A stretch of 64,000 bases of DNA from Pestalotiopsis fici W106-1 (taxonomy: Eukaryota; Ascomycota; Sordariomycetes; Amphisphaeriales; Sporocadaceae): assembly GCF_000516985.1 (NCBI RefSeq), contig NW_006917093.1:3472001-3536000 (forward strand). Direction: 5' to 3'. A program made the translations under genes and the position numbers. How positions within the stretch are numbered: the first letter of the stretch is position 1; each line of letters starts with the position of its first letter. The notes under the pieces are model-generated. The model searched no databases, was not told where the DNA came from, and saw only the letters and a program-made list of their open reading frames with translations. Positions 11,026 through 22,400 of the stretch are shown piece after piece.

Positions 11026-11628
11026 GTCTGGATAAAGATGCACGCCAAGACCACGAATCTGGGGCCAAATTGAGGGTATTCCCAATTTCAACCGTTACGT
11101 ACGAAAGGCTTACGCTTAAATATTATATTATACGTATTAAAAAGTATTCGTTAATTAATTAAAAATGCTTGGCAATTTGAAATTTTCGGATCCGATAAAA
11201 ATCCGTAGCGCGGTCGGTGGTAGAAATAGAATCGAATCTGGGGCCTGATTTCACGGATTTCGATAATTTTCAACATTATTTAACAACCACGCATCTGAAT
11301 TAAATGCACATACGTAGTCAAAGATCTTTGGAATCGTACGATTCTGGGGCTGCTTTCGGATTTTTAATACGATAAGAATTGACGCTTTCGTAAGTAGATT
11401 TCGTACCAAATTGAATTTGATTTGGATTTGGAATTAATATAAATTCACCTACCAAATCGTCAATTCCTATCGTATCAAAAATCCGAAAGCAGCCCTAGAA
11501 TTGTACGATTCCAAAGATCTTTGACTACGTGAGTGCATTTAATTCAGATGCGTGGTTGTTGAATAATGTTGAAAATTATTGAAATCCGTGAAATCAGGGT
11601 GCTCCTGCGCGTGCATCTTTATCCAGAC
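11026..11628. mobile_element. Foldback/MITE-like element with long inverted repeats
   Basis: The outer ends are perfect 20-bp inverted repeats (11026-11045 and 11609-11628). Inside them lie two 141-bp inverted arms, 11244-11384 and 11458-11598, separated by a 73-bp loop. By eye the arms differ at about eight positions, nearly all of them transitions. There is no ORF of note. The arms and the ends are symmetrical except for about 180 extra bp on the left (11066-11245). I found no convincing target-site duplication, so the superfamily is unknown. A non-autonomous DNA transposon (MITE or foldback) is the best reading. Confidence 0.72.
11054..11245. repeat. 13-bp direct repeats flanking an insertion in the element's left arm
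   Basis: The 13-mer cgaatctggggcc occurs at 11054-11066 and again at 11233-11245. The roughly 179 bp from one copy to the next has no counterpart in the right arm of the foldback element. It looks like a nested insertion with a target duplication, or a slippage product. Confidence 0.6.
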
Positions 11629-12124
11629 CTTAGGTGCTCTAGTTCGTTCTGGTGATTTGATTGGTTGAAACTGGTATGGTTAATGCGTTTTTTTGTGGAG
11701 TTCAAAGATACAACAAAGAACTGTCAAAAATCCAACTAGAGCACGAAACTAAGGGCTGGAAACTCGAGATAAGCCAGCTGGTTCTGTGAGTAGGTAGGCG
11801 CTAAGCAGGTTGGCAGGTAATGTGCATTTGGCTTAGTCATCCACCAAGTATTGAATGTGACCATCAGTAATATATATATATTTGCTTCAACAGTCCGTAA
11901 TGATTGATTTTTTTCAGTCGCTACCAAATAAATTCCCCCATGTATGGATCGTCTTTAAGATATTTTATTTATTATTTCCATTTTCAAGCGAACGGTTTTG
12001 AAGATGTCCTTCTTTCCACAATATCCATGGTCAGAAACATGATGACCAGGAATCCCAGTGAGCTTGGCCGCATCGTCCGTCCATACTCTGCTTTCTTGTG
12101 TAAATTCCAGCTCTCATCGTAAAA

Positions 12125-13299
12125 TTAAACGTCATTCTCAAATTTCAGACCAGCTCTGGCGCGTACTGCACCATAGATTCCAGCAATATCACCCTTGGCA
12201 CCTCCGGCATGGCTCTTGACATCGTCCAAGTATCCCTGGGCCGTGGCCGCATTCTTGAACTCACTTCCAACCGACTTTGCAATACTCTGCGCGTGTGTGG
12301 CATCCTTTAAGGCATTGTCGGCGCTCCAAAGAGGCTCTTCCATCTTCCAGTAGGTCCCCTGGAGCATGCGGTCCCCATAAGCGGAGGCGATGCCGCCGAG
12401 AAGGTTGTCCACAAATTGCTTGAGCGGCTCCACGCCAACGCCGGACTTGTCTGCGACCGTGAATGCCTCGGCTAGCTGAGTGACGATGTTCAAGACAAAG
12501 GTATTGCCAATCAGCTTCAGCGTAGTCGCCGCTCCGTAAGGTCGGTCTGCCATTGCAATCTCGGCCTTGCCCATGACGCCGGTCAGGTATGGCCGCAGCT
12601 TGTCAACGGCTGCTTTGGGACCAGCGGGAACGCAGATCAGCGCGCCCGCCTCTGCAGCAGGTGGCGCTCCAAAGACGGGACAGGCGACGAACTCGGCACC
12701 CGCCTCTGTCACCTTTTTACCCAGTCTATCCGTCGTGTCTGGGTGTATGGTACTGCTGTCAACGAAGAGCTTCCCCTTGACGTCACCAGACGCAAGGAAA
12801 GCGTCGTAGTTTGACTCCACTGCATGGTCGTTGCTGAGCATGGTGAAAATTATGTCTGCCCGCTTCACTCCCTTGACGGGATCAGTGATAACTTCAGTCC
12901 TGGTAAGTCCATATGTATTAGCCTCATAATTTTATCTGGATTGCGTAGAAATCTCCAGCAAGGCTCGAGCTACAGGTAAAATAGGTATTCCCCAAGCCAA
13001 AATCTGGGACTGGGAAACAAGGTCTAGGGAATGGAATCGTCTAGAGGAAATTGCAAAGAACAAAGACACGACAGGTTTTTACCACTTACTTGCTGCCACC
13101 GATCTTGGCCGAAAGGTCATCGGCTCGTTTCTGTGTGCGGTTGAGATGAGCAACGGCTTGTCCAATTTGGCCTTTTGAGCAATGTTGGAGGCCATGGCCT
13201 ATAAACACATTAGCACCAATGATATGGTTGGGTTGGAATGAAGGATTTATTTACACGACCCATGTTGCCAAGTCCAATAAAGAAGACTTGAGGAGCCAT
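12125..13299 (-). pseudogene. 3-hydroxyisobutyrate dehydrogenase-like gene with a 1-nt frameshift
   Basis: Member of the beta-hydroxyacid dehydrogenase (6PGDH-like, NAD(P)-binding) family. Minus-strand exons are 13299-13255, 13198-13090 and 12899-12125. Exon 1 gives the Rossmann start APQVFFIGLGNMGR. Exon 3 gives VKRADIIFTMLSND, KLFVDSSTIHP, EFVACPVFGAPP and the catalytic-lysine helix ATTLKLIGNTF, ending in KGDIAGIYGAVRARAGLKFE. Exon 2 needs two frames. SNIAQKAKLDKPLLI is in phase with exon 1, but NRTQKRADDLSAKIGG, which the family has directly after it, is in phase with exon 3. One base appears to be missing between 13144 and 13143, where a Tyr codon is expected. This may be a sequencing or assembly error or a true pseudogene; exon 3 is otherwise intact (247 aa open), which favours an error or a recent lesion. 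It diverges from the radical SAM gene. Confidence 0.72.
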
Positions 13300-14180
13300 G
13301 ATGTTTATGATGAATTTTTTACTGGTTGTGATGTTTGTTTGTAGAAATGAGAACTTGACGGACTGCTTGTAGCAAAATCAGTTGCAATGTAGCGGTTCGC
13401 TGCTCGAGCTACAGGTTATGATTGTGGTGGATGATGAGAAAGGTCTGACTTCCCGCAGATATATGACGAGCTGAGTCGTCTTTATACCTGTGGTTCCAAG
13501 TGCGTAGGAGAGAGAATGCAGTTGGGAACCTCCGTCACATTGGGCAATAGTTTTCCCTGGAGCTTCGACACAAGTGCAATAGGTTATTCTCCGCAACGCC
13601 GGTGCGCCGTATTGCATTTACTTTACTTCACTGACGACGTGCAATAGTATAATGCACCTTGCCAAGCCCGGGTGTGTACGGGCGGGTGGGGGCAGGTTAT
13701 CGGCGTTTAGTCATCGCCCACGGCTTAAAGACTGAGCTCCAAGCTGGAGCTTCAAGGACCGGAATCTTCCCCAGTCCCTGAAAACACCGACCCGAACATA
13801 CCCTAGATCGTTTGATCCAATGTGCAGCGGCAGATGCACCAAAGCTCGATGGTCGCTTAGGTTTACCAGTTGCGAATAAAGTTCAATTCTATTTTCCCTC
13901 TTCGGACGAGGAAGATTTTGTCGCCTCGACGATATCTGATTGATTGGGCGAACAATCGACTCTGCAGATTGGACACAGCTGGTACCTACGAAACTTCCAA
14001 AGCCAAACAATAATGATCACCAGGATTGCATCACGTCAGTGACAAGTCCTGCCCAGCCGATCTCACACTGCCACTACTTCTAGAACAGCCAGAGGCTCGA
14101 CTGGCGTGTGACTTAAATGACACACAGGTGTCTGAATGAGAATGTATTCCCGGCCAGTCTAAGCCCCTAGCAAATGCACC
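13300..14180. promoter_or_regulatory. Divergent promoter region: dehydrogenase and radical SAM genes
   Basis: 881 bp between head-to-head starts. No gene recognised in it. A minus-strand open frame at about 13711-14010 has no ATG near its start. Confidence 0.5.
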
Positions 14181-15500
14181 ATGACCGTCGCCATGTCGTC
14201 GCTCAGTAAGCTGCTACTCCGCAATGCGAGTCGGAGGAGTGGAAATCTGTCGCCTATGATGCCACAACTATCATCGCCGAGGGTCGTCCGACGAGAGCTG
14301 CATCTCGCACCGCCATTCCTCCTAGACGACTATATACCACGCTATCAGCTGCTCAGCTCTGTTGATGCCGCAAAGAAGCGCTCCAAGGCGTACGCCCACT
14401 TGAGAAATTGCAATCTCTGTCCTAGGCTTTGCGGCGTCAACAGATATGAGACCACTGGAATGTGTCTCATTGGAGCTGATGTCAAGGTCAATGTGATTGC
14501 GCCGCACTTTGGTGAGGGTGAGTTACGGGCCTTTATCCATTCCCTGGACCCATAGGATGGGTACCCTTTTTGTTAGGGGCTATACTGATGTGGATCACTA
14601 GAACCATGTATACAAGGCCACAATGGTATGCAAAGCTGTCATTCTCCTGATTCTAAACTCGTTGATCTTTGCGTCGGCCCGCAATGATTCTAAAAACTAG
14701 CTGATACTTGCACAGGCTCTGGTTCTGTCTTCTTCTCGGGTTGCAATCTGCGGTGCACATTCTGCCAAAACCATGATATCGCCCACCAGCGAAACGGAAT
14801 GGATCTCACGCCGGAGGATCTCGCACAGTGGTATATGAAATTGCAAGAGACGGGAGGAGTGCACAATATCAATCTCATAACTCCCGAACACGTAGCACCA
14901 CAGGTCGCCCTATCCATTCTCGCGGCGAGGGACCTGGGTTTGAGGATCCCCATCATTTACAACACGTCTGCTTTCGACTCGCTCGAATCTCTCGAGCTCA
15001 TGGACGGTCTGGTAGACATATACCTGCCCGACTTTAAGGTCTGGAACCAGGCCACCAGCAAACGCCTGCTCAAGGCCGACGACTACGCCAAGACAGCCTG
15101 CGAAAGCATCAAAGCCATGCATGATCAGGTTGGGGATCTATGTTTCACACCCGACGGGCTCGCCAAGAAGGGCGTTTTGGTACGCCATCTCGTCATGCCC
15201 GGCAAGGAAGAAGAGGGAAAACAAATCATGCGGTATCTGGCCGAGAATTTGAGTCTCGACGTCTTTGTGAACATCATGGAGCAGTACCGCCCAGCTGCGC
15301 ATGTGGGCAAGCCAAGACGTAGAAAGATTACGGAACCAGGCGGGTTGCAGGCGGATGCCAAAGATTCAGACGACGTTAGATACGCTGAAATTAACCGGCC
15401 AGTCACTGAGGAGGAAGTTGGCAGCGTCAGAAAGGCAGCCGAGCAAGCCGGGCTCTGGCGGTTCAATGATCCGCCAAGGCATGCCGGCTTTGCTATTTGA
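14181..15500 (+). CDS. Radical SAM protein, PflA-like (COG1313 type), probably mitochondrial
   Basis: Exons 14181-14517, 14602-14625 and 14716-15500 give 381 aa. The radical SAM cluster site C-x3-C-x2-C is in SGCNLRCTFCQN at the start of exon 3. A second Cys-rich motif, NCNLCPRLCGVNR, lies in exon 1 near residue 77. The 24-nt middle exon encodes EPCIQGHN, which joins FGE to GSGSVFFSGC and supplies another conserved Cys. The rest (NINLITPEHVAPQ, IPIIYNTSAFDSLE, DIYLPDFKVW, VRHLVMPGK, VNIMEQYRPA) matches the group annotated as putative pyruvate-formate-lyase activating enzymes. The true substrate is unknown, and I see no pyruvate formate-lyase gene in this window. The first 45 residues are Arg/Ser-rich and nearly free of acidic residues, as in a mitochondrial presequence. 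A second ATG lies four codons downstream of the chosen one. Confidence 0.86.
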
Positions 15501-16313
15501 TCTCGATCATCAAATTGGCGGCTACTCCATCTCACAAATGGGCATCTAGTTTGTAGCATTCGATCGAGCTTAAACCCCACCGTCTGAAGCAAACCTTCGT
15601 ACACTTGAGCTGTTCAGGGCAGGATTGCTTGGCTGAAAAGTGCTACACGATTTTGGTATCCTTTTTTCCTGCCCCTCCGCTGGATGCCTTTATCAAATGC
15701 CTTCGTTAGCATTGCATATTCAGCACATCAATCAGAAATATACAAAAAGGGACTGGCATGACACACTCCTAGCAAACAAAGCTGGATAAAAAGCGCCTAT
15801 CCAGCTACAGTGAATAACTTGTCTGCGACTTCGCAGCATGGCTAGCAGCATCCGGAACTACAAATTACTCAAGAAATCTGAAAGAACGTTTGACGATATC
15901 CATCCTGCTGCAGAGTACTTACAATGATTCTTTAATGTGGTCTTTTTGATATGTTTTTGCCTAGCCATTGTGTGCCGTTTCTCCAACGTGAGGTTTTGCC
16001 TGAAACATCGGCAACCTTTCATACGGCCCAAAGGTTACAGCACAAACATTATAGCATGCTCGCAACGAGACCTACAGGCACCCACACCATCTATTGCTGG
16101 CTGTCTATACTGACAAGTAACTCGCTTTGTCAACCAAAGAAGAGTCACTGGGCCATGACTGCCATCCAATTGTGGTCTCGAAGGATTTATATAACTCTCT
16201 GGCTTCCATAATTCATGACGGTCTTGGTATCTTTATCACCATCACTGCCACCACTACCACCCTGCAATACAAGTTGACATAGGCTCTTTGCATACGCCTA
16301 TTCAAAGGAAACC
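15501..16313. other. Intergenic region without a recognised gene
   Basis: 3' region of the radical SAM gene and upstream region of the next plus-strand gene. I see nothing else supported. Confidence 0.5.
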
Positions 16314-17206
16314 ATGTTACCGTTTCAGAACATCAGAGATCATGTTCATCATCAGATACATATCCAGCCCCAGAACTTTGGTCCTCATCCAAGCTTCCAC
16401 ATACCTATAGGCCACGCCAGGCATACAGCTGCTCCTTACTGGCCATGCAATCGCTTGGGTCAGATTGCACTGCAACCTCGCCCGTACGGAGAGCTCCAAC
16501 AGGAGAGAGAAAAGCTTCTTCGCAACCTGAATGAGGAAGACGACCGGGCAACAGACATGTATCGGCAGCTTCTGTCTTACGAGGACAAGCTTCAATGTGA
16601 GCGGCCCCTTGGCAAATTGTGTCTACTACTGCTCAGGCGGCATTTACACGTCGCTAACATTGTCTGATTATCAGACTGCCATGGCGGCGATCGAAGGGAC
16701 GTCAGAAGAGACCACCACTGGGTCAGAAGAAAGAGTAAGTCATGCCTCAGTATATCCTATTTCTTGTCAAATCTCCATAGCATATACGATCACATACAGA
16801 AGCTTTTGAGACTCTTTGTTCGTTTACATTGAGACCGAAAACAACCATTCTCCAAGTCCGCAAATTAACCGTCATTTTCTTTGCAGTAGAAGAAAGTATA
16901 GAGATCCAAAAGGCCATCATTGCAAGATTGGGCGAAGTCCACGTGGAGATCCAGAGCCGAGGACGCTGGGTCACAGTCTGGGAAGAGAAAGCCGAAGCAG
17001 GTCGGCTCATCTGTCCATCGTGGCATTGGGGACCATCGGCGCTGTGGTCAACCTACGAACGGCAACATCCTCAGAAGCCACGTTCGATGGCTTGTCTACC
17101 ACCGAGTATCAATCCTGAAGCCGTCTTCCCAGGCACGCCCTGGCCTAGCAGTCATGGCTCCCAACCCAGCGTGCCTCTGCAATATCCCCCAGGACCCATG
17201 CATTAG
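16314..17206 (+). CDS. Hypothetical protein, 220 aa, three exons
   Basis: I do not recognise this protein. The model uses exons 16314-16596, 16675-16734 and 16887-17206. All junctions are in phase 1 with GTGAGC and GTAAGT donors and CAG acceptors, and the total is an exact multiple of three. The N-terminus is rich in H, P and Q. Then comes a charged, probably helical stretch (ELQQEREKLLRNLNEEDD). The second half contains IEESIEIQKAIIARLG, VHVEIQSRGRWVTVWEEK and the Trp-rich LICPSWHWGPSALW. The tail is rich in P and S. There is no signal peptide or membrane segment. The 60-nt second exon could also be read in phase 0, but only phase 1 keeps exon 3 open. It converges with the NECAP-like gene. 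Confidence 0.55.
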
Positions 17207-17844
17207 TCAATTGACATTCGTCACCAAGACACTGTGTTTTCAACTCCACATATCACCAGTCAAAACACTTAATCTCGAAAGAACAAAAATAAAAGAAATA
17301 ACTCTAAGAAAATCCAATCTATTGTATAACTTCCAAATTATTTTTCACATTTTTTATGGTAGACTTATGGCTGTATGAAGTTAGGCTATCAGCCAGCGAA
17401 TGTCAATTGACTAATGCATGGCTCCTGCCCCATGAATCTATTCGGGCCGCTCAACCACATGGTAAAGGTCCCACGCCACCATCAAAAGTCACAATTGCCA
17501 TGGGTTCCAACAGTGGAGCACCGAATAAGGTCCACATTCCGGACTTAAACCAAAGCAAGCAGAATATACAATCGGTACGCCAACGTCACAGCCTCCCTTC
17601 ATTGCATTTTGACTGGATTGCATGCCCCGGGCGGGATCAAGGTCACCAGTGTTTGGGATATGTTGAGAGTCAATGAATGTTTTGTCCCAGTTGAATGTCA
17701 ATGCCGAGTGAGCAATTCTGAGATTGGTGTTTTTGCGACGGGTTTTGAACACGGTGAATTAAGATGATAGAATTGTAGAGGAGTTCGATCCAAGCTTGGT
17801 CTTGTTGCGAAGTGTTTACATAAGTCTATGTTCTGGCGCATATC
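17207..17844. other. Convergent 3' region
   Basis: 638 bp between the stops of the hypothetical protein and the NECAP-like gene. No gene recognised. The first 150 bp are AT-rich with A-rich runs, fitting a polyadenylation region. Confidence 0.5.
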
Positions 17845-18648
17845 TTAGGCAAATTCACCAAACTTTCCATCATCGAATCCCAGTTCTGCCGCTGATGGTT
17901 GATTGGAGCTTTGTGTATTCTGACTGGAGGACTGCTGCACCCTAACAGTTGGCGCACTAGGCGGCGGAGGGAGAATGCCTGATCCCTTTGATGCCGAAGC
18001 TGACGGAGGTGGTGCTAGCGAGAACGAAGATAGAGGAGCATTGGACTGGGGCTCTGGATCAGGCCTCCGGCGCTGGAAGCGGCCAGGCAAATTGACCGTG
18101 ATAGTCTCTCCTTCTTTCAAGCTATAATCGCGCTTATCTTCGCTCTGCTTCTTTTCAACTGCTGGTTTCTTGCCCGCGGATCCGCCATGGTCCCAACCAA
18201 GACCCTTGCCCGCTTCCTGCAAGGAGACACCAAAGTCAAATGACTCGGTTCTCTCCTCGAAGCCGATACCCAGAGAAGCCTTTCGCCCAGCTTCATCTTG
18301 GACTCGCAGGGCAAAGAAGCGTGAACTGTCAGATACAGACTCCACGACAGCCTGAGTCGTGTATGGAGCAGCAGCAAAGAGTTGGCCAGTCTTGCCATCC
18401 TCGAGGACAATATCCGTCTTCACCTTTTCGCTGCCATCGGGCTGCGGGATGGATGTCTCAATCACACGCAGCCGCGCGGTAAATATTTGACGCTTATTGC
18501 CGTCTGCAGTCCATGTTGCGGCCACATGGCCCTTTCCAGGTACCATTGGTGGAATGTTGTAGACATGTACTGTATTGGTGATGAAGAGAACTCGCTGAAG
18601 AGAGTCTGAAGGCAGGGGCTGCCCAGTAGCAGGGTCAATGGTGTCCAT
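17845..18648 (-). CDS. NECAP-like adaptin-ear-binding endocytic protein
   Basis: Single-exon gene of 267 aa in the NECAP/DUF1681 family, whose PH-like (PHear) domain takes part in clathrin-coat assembly and endocytosis through AP-2. Residues 18-160 carry the family pattern: QRVLFITNTVHVYNIPP, GHVAATWTADGNKRQIFTAR, KTDIVLEDGKTGQLFAAAPY, SRFFALRVQDEAGRKASLGIGF, and FDFGVSLQEAGKGLGW. After the KEGETITVNL segment near residue 190, the C-terminal 75 residues are rich in P, S and Q and end in FDDGKFGEFA. The proline-rich tail probably holds coat-binding peptides. The ATG at 18648 fits the family start. The gene diverges from Lon protease, with about 750 bp between the starts. Confidence 0.9.
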   Translation of the reverse strand: MDTIDPATGQPLPSDSLQRVLFITNTVHVYNIPPMVPGKGHVAATWTADGNKRQIFTARLRVIETSIPQPDGSEKVKTDIVLEDGKTGQLFAAAPYTTQAVVESVSDSSRFFALRVQDEAGRKASLGIGFEERTESFDFGVSLQEAGKGLGWDHGGSAGKKPAVEKKQSEDKRDYSLKEGETITVNLPGRFQRRRPDPEPQSNAPLSSFSLAPPPSASASKGSGILPPPPSAPTVRVQQSSSQNTQSSNQPSAAELGFDDGKFGEFA

Positions 18649-19401
18649 TGTAAATGAAAACCAGAAAAACGGTGAATATGTTTGAAGTGAACGGCTGAAA
18701 TCAAGTCAGGGCCAATAAGTGACTGAGTAAATACACCCGAAATGTATATATCAAGTTGAAGATGCTTTTTCCCGGCCGAGGCAGATTATACTCGAGAGTG
18801 ATACATGTACGGCAGAAGAGGGGTGTTCACTGGTTCGCGGTATTTAGGTGGATCAGAGTCGCTGAGGCCAGGTACAGTTAGGGGTCCAGTTAAGCTTCTA
18901 GTGGGCCGCAGCGTGGCAAGCGTGGTCGAGTCCCACTGTTTTCAGGTTCTAGGGGTCCATCCCAGAGCATCGGAAGATGGTAACGCCGACGAGGGGCGCT
19001 GGTGGGAATGGACTACAACAGTCAGGTCCATTGATAGAGCGCGGTCCAGGTCGGGTGGAGATTGATCTAAGACCGGCCCCGGCGCAAAAAGGCAGTAAAG
19101 CACTCGTCATTGCTCAAGCTCCCAGCTTAATAATAATAGTCAAATAGTATTCCATGATCCGTCCGAGGTCGCGGGAGCAATTTCGACGATCGCTGCTCGC
19201 CAGGGGACTCTTCTTTCCTTCTCGGTTCATCTGTCTATACTTGTACTTTTAAGCAAAAGATTTGATTTCCTTACCCCTTCCCTTGCTCCCTCAACACCGG
19301 AAGCCGCAGGGCACTTTGACCGGCGCCGCCCTCGACCTTTGATCCCGTCGTGCAATCACGTCTTCGGCCCAATTTTTTCGAGCCCGCGAAATCCCGCCAC
19401 C
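18649..19401. promoter_or_regulatory. Divergent promoter region of NECAP-like and lon genes
   Basis: 753 bp between head-to-head starts. The lon side has a pyrimidine-rich leader (about 19200-19320) before a cgccacc context at the ATG. No ORF here is convincing. Confidence 0.5.
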
Positions 19402-22400
19402 ATGCTTTGCCGCCAGCATCTGTCTCGACAGCTTGCTGTCCGGGGCACGTCGAGATATGCACACAGATTAAGTCCCTCGTCGATTTCGCGGTTATACTCC
19501 ATACATACGATTGCGCCGCGGGCTACCTCGGAAAGACACGTCGCGTGCTCAGCCTTGACCACCGCGGCAAGGCAAAGCACATTGTCCTCGGCTAGTTTCT
19601 CGACGTCGACCGCTAGGTCCAAGGAGAAGGATAATGACTTCTTTGACCAGAAGATCGAGCCATTGTCGGAAGAGGAGGTCAAGGCCAACCTGAAGGAGCA
19701 AAACAAGTCTGAAGAGCTTGCCGCAGAAACCAGTGAAGCCAAGAGCACTGATGCACCATCATCTGGCGCCAACGAGCAAGGAGAGGCGGCAGATGGGAAA
19801 GGAAGCAGTGCTGCTGGCGGAGCATCGTCTGGCTCTGGCAATGATGGCTCGGGAGACGGTGGACGAAAGGGTCGCAAGTCTGGAACCGATAAAGCACTTC
19901 AGAAACCAGTCGTTCCGGAAGTATACCCCCAGGTCATGGCGATTCCCATCGCAAAAAGACCGTTGTTCCCTGGTTTCTACAAGGCAATCACCATCAAGGA
20001 CCCTCAGGTCTCTCAAGCAATCATGGACATGATCAAGAGAGGTCAACCATACATTGGAGCCTTCTTGTTCAAGGACGAGAATGCTGACGAGGATGTTATC
20101 CGGAACCCCGAAGATGTCTATGATACTGGTGTCTTTGCACAGATTACAAGCGCTTTTCCAGTACACGGAGAAACAACCAGCCTGACTGCCATTCTATACC
20201 CGCACCGACGTATCAAGCTCTCCACCCTGATCCCTCCTGGGGCTCAAGATACCAAGGAGACCGATGCGCCAGCCGAGCCTGCAGCTGAACCCGAACCGAT
20301 TCCTCCCAAGACCGACGAAGAGATTCAAAGAGAGAAGAAAGGAGATGTTGTTGCCAGTTTTGAAGAAAGTGCCGTTGCGCCCAAGCCAGAAACTCAAGCG
20401 GAAAAGTACGAACCCACCTCCTTTTTGAGGAAATACAATGTCAGCCTCGTTAATGTCGAGAATCTGGCCGAGGAACCATTTGACCCAAAGAGTTCTGTCA
20501 TTCGCGCTGTTACCAATGAGATTGTCAATGTCTTCAAAGAGGTTGCCACCATGAACAGTCTCTTCCGTGACCAGATCTCGACCTTCAGCATGAGTTCATC
20601 TACGGGTAACGTTAGTGCCGAGCCGGCAAAGCTGGCAGATTTTGCTGCCGCCGTGTCTGCAGGAGAACCAGCTGAGCTGCAAGAGGTGCTTGCAAGCTTA
20701 AACGTCGAAGAGAGAATGCAAAAGGCACTTGTTGTGCTGAAGAAGGAGTTAATGAACGCCCAACTCCAGTCCAAGATTACAAAGGATGTTGAACAGAAGA
20801 TTACGAAGCGGCAACGAGAGTACTGGCTCATGGAGCAAATGAAGGGAATTCGCCGAGAGTTGGGTATCGAGTCTGATGGCAAGGACAAGCTTGTTGAGAA
20901 ATTCAAGGAAAAGGCTGACAAGCTGGCGATGCCCGAGGCCGTCCGCAAGGTCTTTGATGACGAGATTAACAAGCTTGCTCATTTGGAGCCTGCTGCGTCC
21001 GAGTTCAACGTCACGCGAAACTATTTGGATTGGTTGACACAGATTCCCTGGGGACAGCGGAGCGCCGAGAATTTTGGCATCCAAAATGCCATGAAGGTTC
21101 TGGACGAGGATCACTACGGTCTGAAAGATGTCAAGGACAGGATCTTGGAGTTTATTGCAGTTGGCAAGCTCCGGGGAACTGTGGAGGGCAAGATTCTCTG
21201 CTTTGTCGGACCTCCTGGTGTCGGAAAGACAAGTATTGGCAAGTCAATTGCCAAGGCCCTCAACCGTCAATACTACCGCTTCAGTGTGGGTGGTCTCACG
21301 GATGTTGCAGAGATTAAAGGTCACAGGCGGACATATGTCGGTGCCCTGCCAGGCCGAGTGATACAGGCCTTGAAGAAGTGCCAAACAGAAAACCCGCTCA
21401 TTCTTATTGACGAGGTTGACAAAATTGGACGAGGCTACCAAGGCGATCCCTCTTCAGCACTTCTCGAACTTCTGGACCCAGAACAAAACGGCTCATTCTT
21501 GGACCACTACATGGATGTCCCAGTCGACCTATCCAAGGTCCTGTTTGTTTGCACAGCCAACATGACTGATACTATTCCACGACCTCTCCTTGATCGTATG
21601 GAAGTCATCAGATTATCTGGGTACGTGTCAGACGAAAAGAAGGCGATTGCCGACCGTTATCTCGCCCCAGCAGCCAAGGAATTGGCGGGCTTGAAGGAGG
21701 CGAACGTGACGCTGTCGGACGATGCGATCGACGAGCTCATCAAGTCGTACTGTCGCGAATCGGGAGTTCGCAACCTCAAGAAGCAAATCGAAAAGGTCTT
21801 TAGAAAGTCTGCGCTGAAGATTGTTCAGGATCTTGGCGAGGAAGTTCTACCAGAGTCTGAGGCACTTACCGCAGATGGCAAAGCTGCATTTGAGGAGTCT
21901 GAAAAGGAGAAGGAGAAGAAAGATAGGGACCCGGTATCCTCTGAAGCCACTGAGCAAGAAACCACGGAGAAGCCTCGGGTCGCACTTAGTGTGCCCGACT
22001 CCGTCCAAGTAACCATCGACAAGGACAACCTAAAGGACTACGTTGGCCCTCCAGTGTTCACGTCGGATCGTTTGTACGATGTGACGCCACCGGGAGTGAC
22101 CATGGGTCTCGCCTGGACTCAAATGGGTGGCTCTGCCATGTACATTGAGTCGATTCTGCAATCTGCCTTGAGGCCTAGCAGCAACCCCGGCCTGGAGATT
22201 ACCGGAAACCTCAAATCGGTCATGAAGGAATCATCAACAATCGCCTACTCGTTCGCCAAGGCTTTCATGGCCAAGGAGTTCACTGACAACCACTACTTTG
22301 ACAAGGCGAAGATCCACCTGCATGTTCCAGAGGGGGCTGTGCAAAAGGATGGACCCTCGGCTGGCATCACAATGGCAACATCTCTGCTGTCGCTGGCATT

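Larger units (their letters stand above)
10599..12124. other. Gene-free stretch holding a foldback element
   Basis: Upstream region of vma9 and 3' region of the dehydrogenase gene. Apart from the inverted-repeat element at 11026-11628 no gene is recognised. The sequence from about 11100 to 11600 is visibly more AT-rich than its surroundings. Confidence 0.6.

Noticed and set aside
11026..11628. CRISPR or phage attachment site explanation for the repeats
   Set aside because: The repeats are inverted arms in a fungal genome, not spaced direct repeats, and no associated genes are present.
13711..14010. Minus-strand 99-codon frame between the divergent dehydrogenase and radical SAM genes
   Set aside because: No ATG near its start and no family resemblance; it lies in the shared promoter region.
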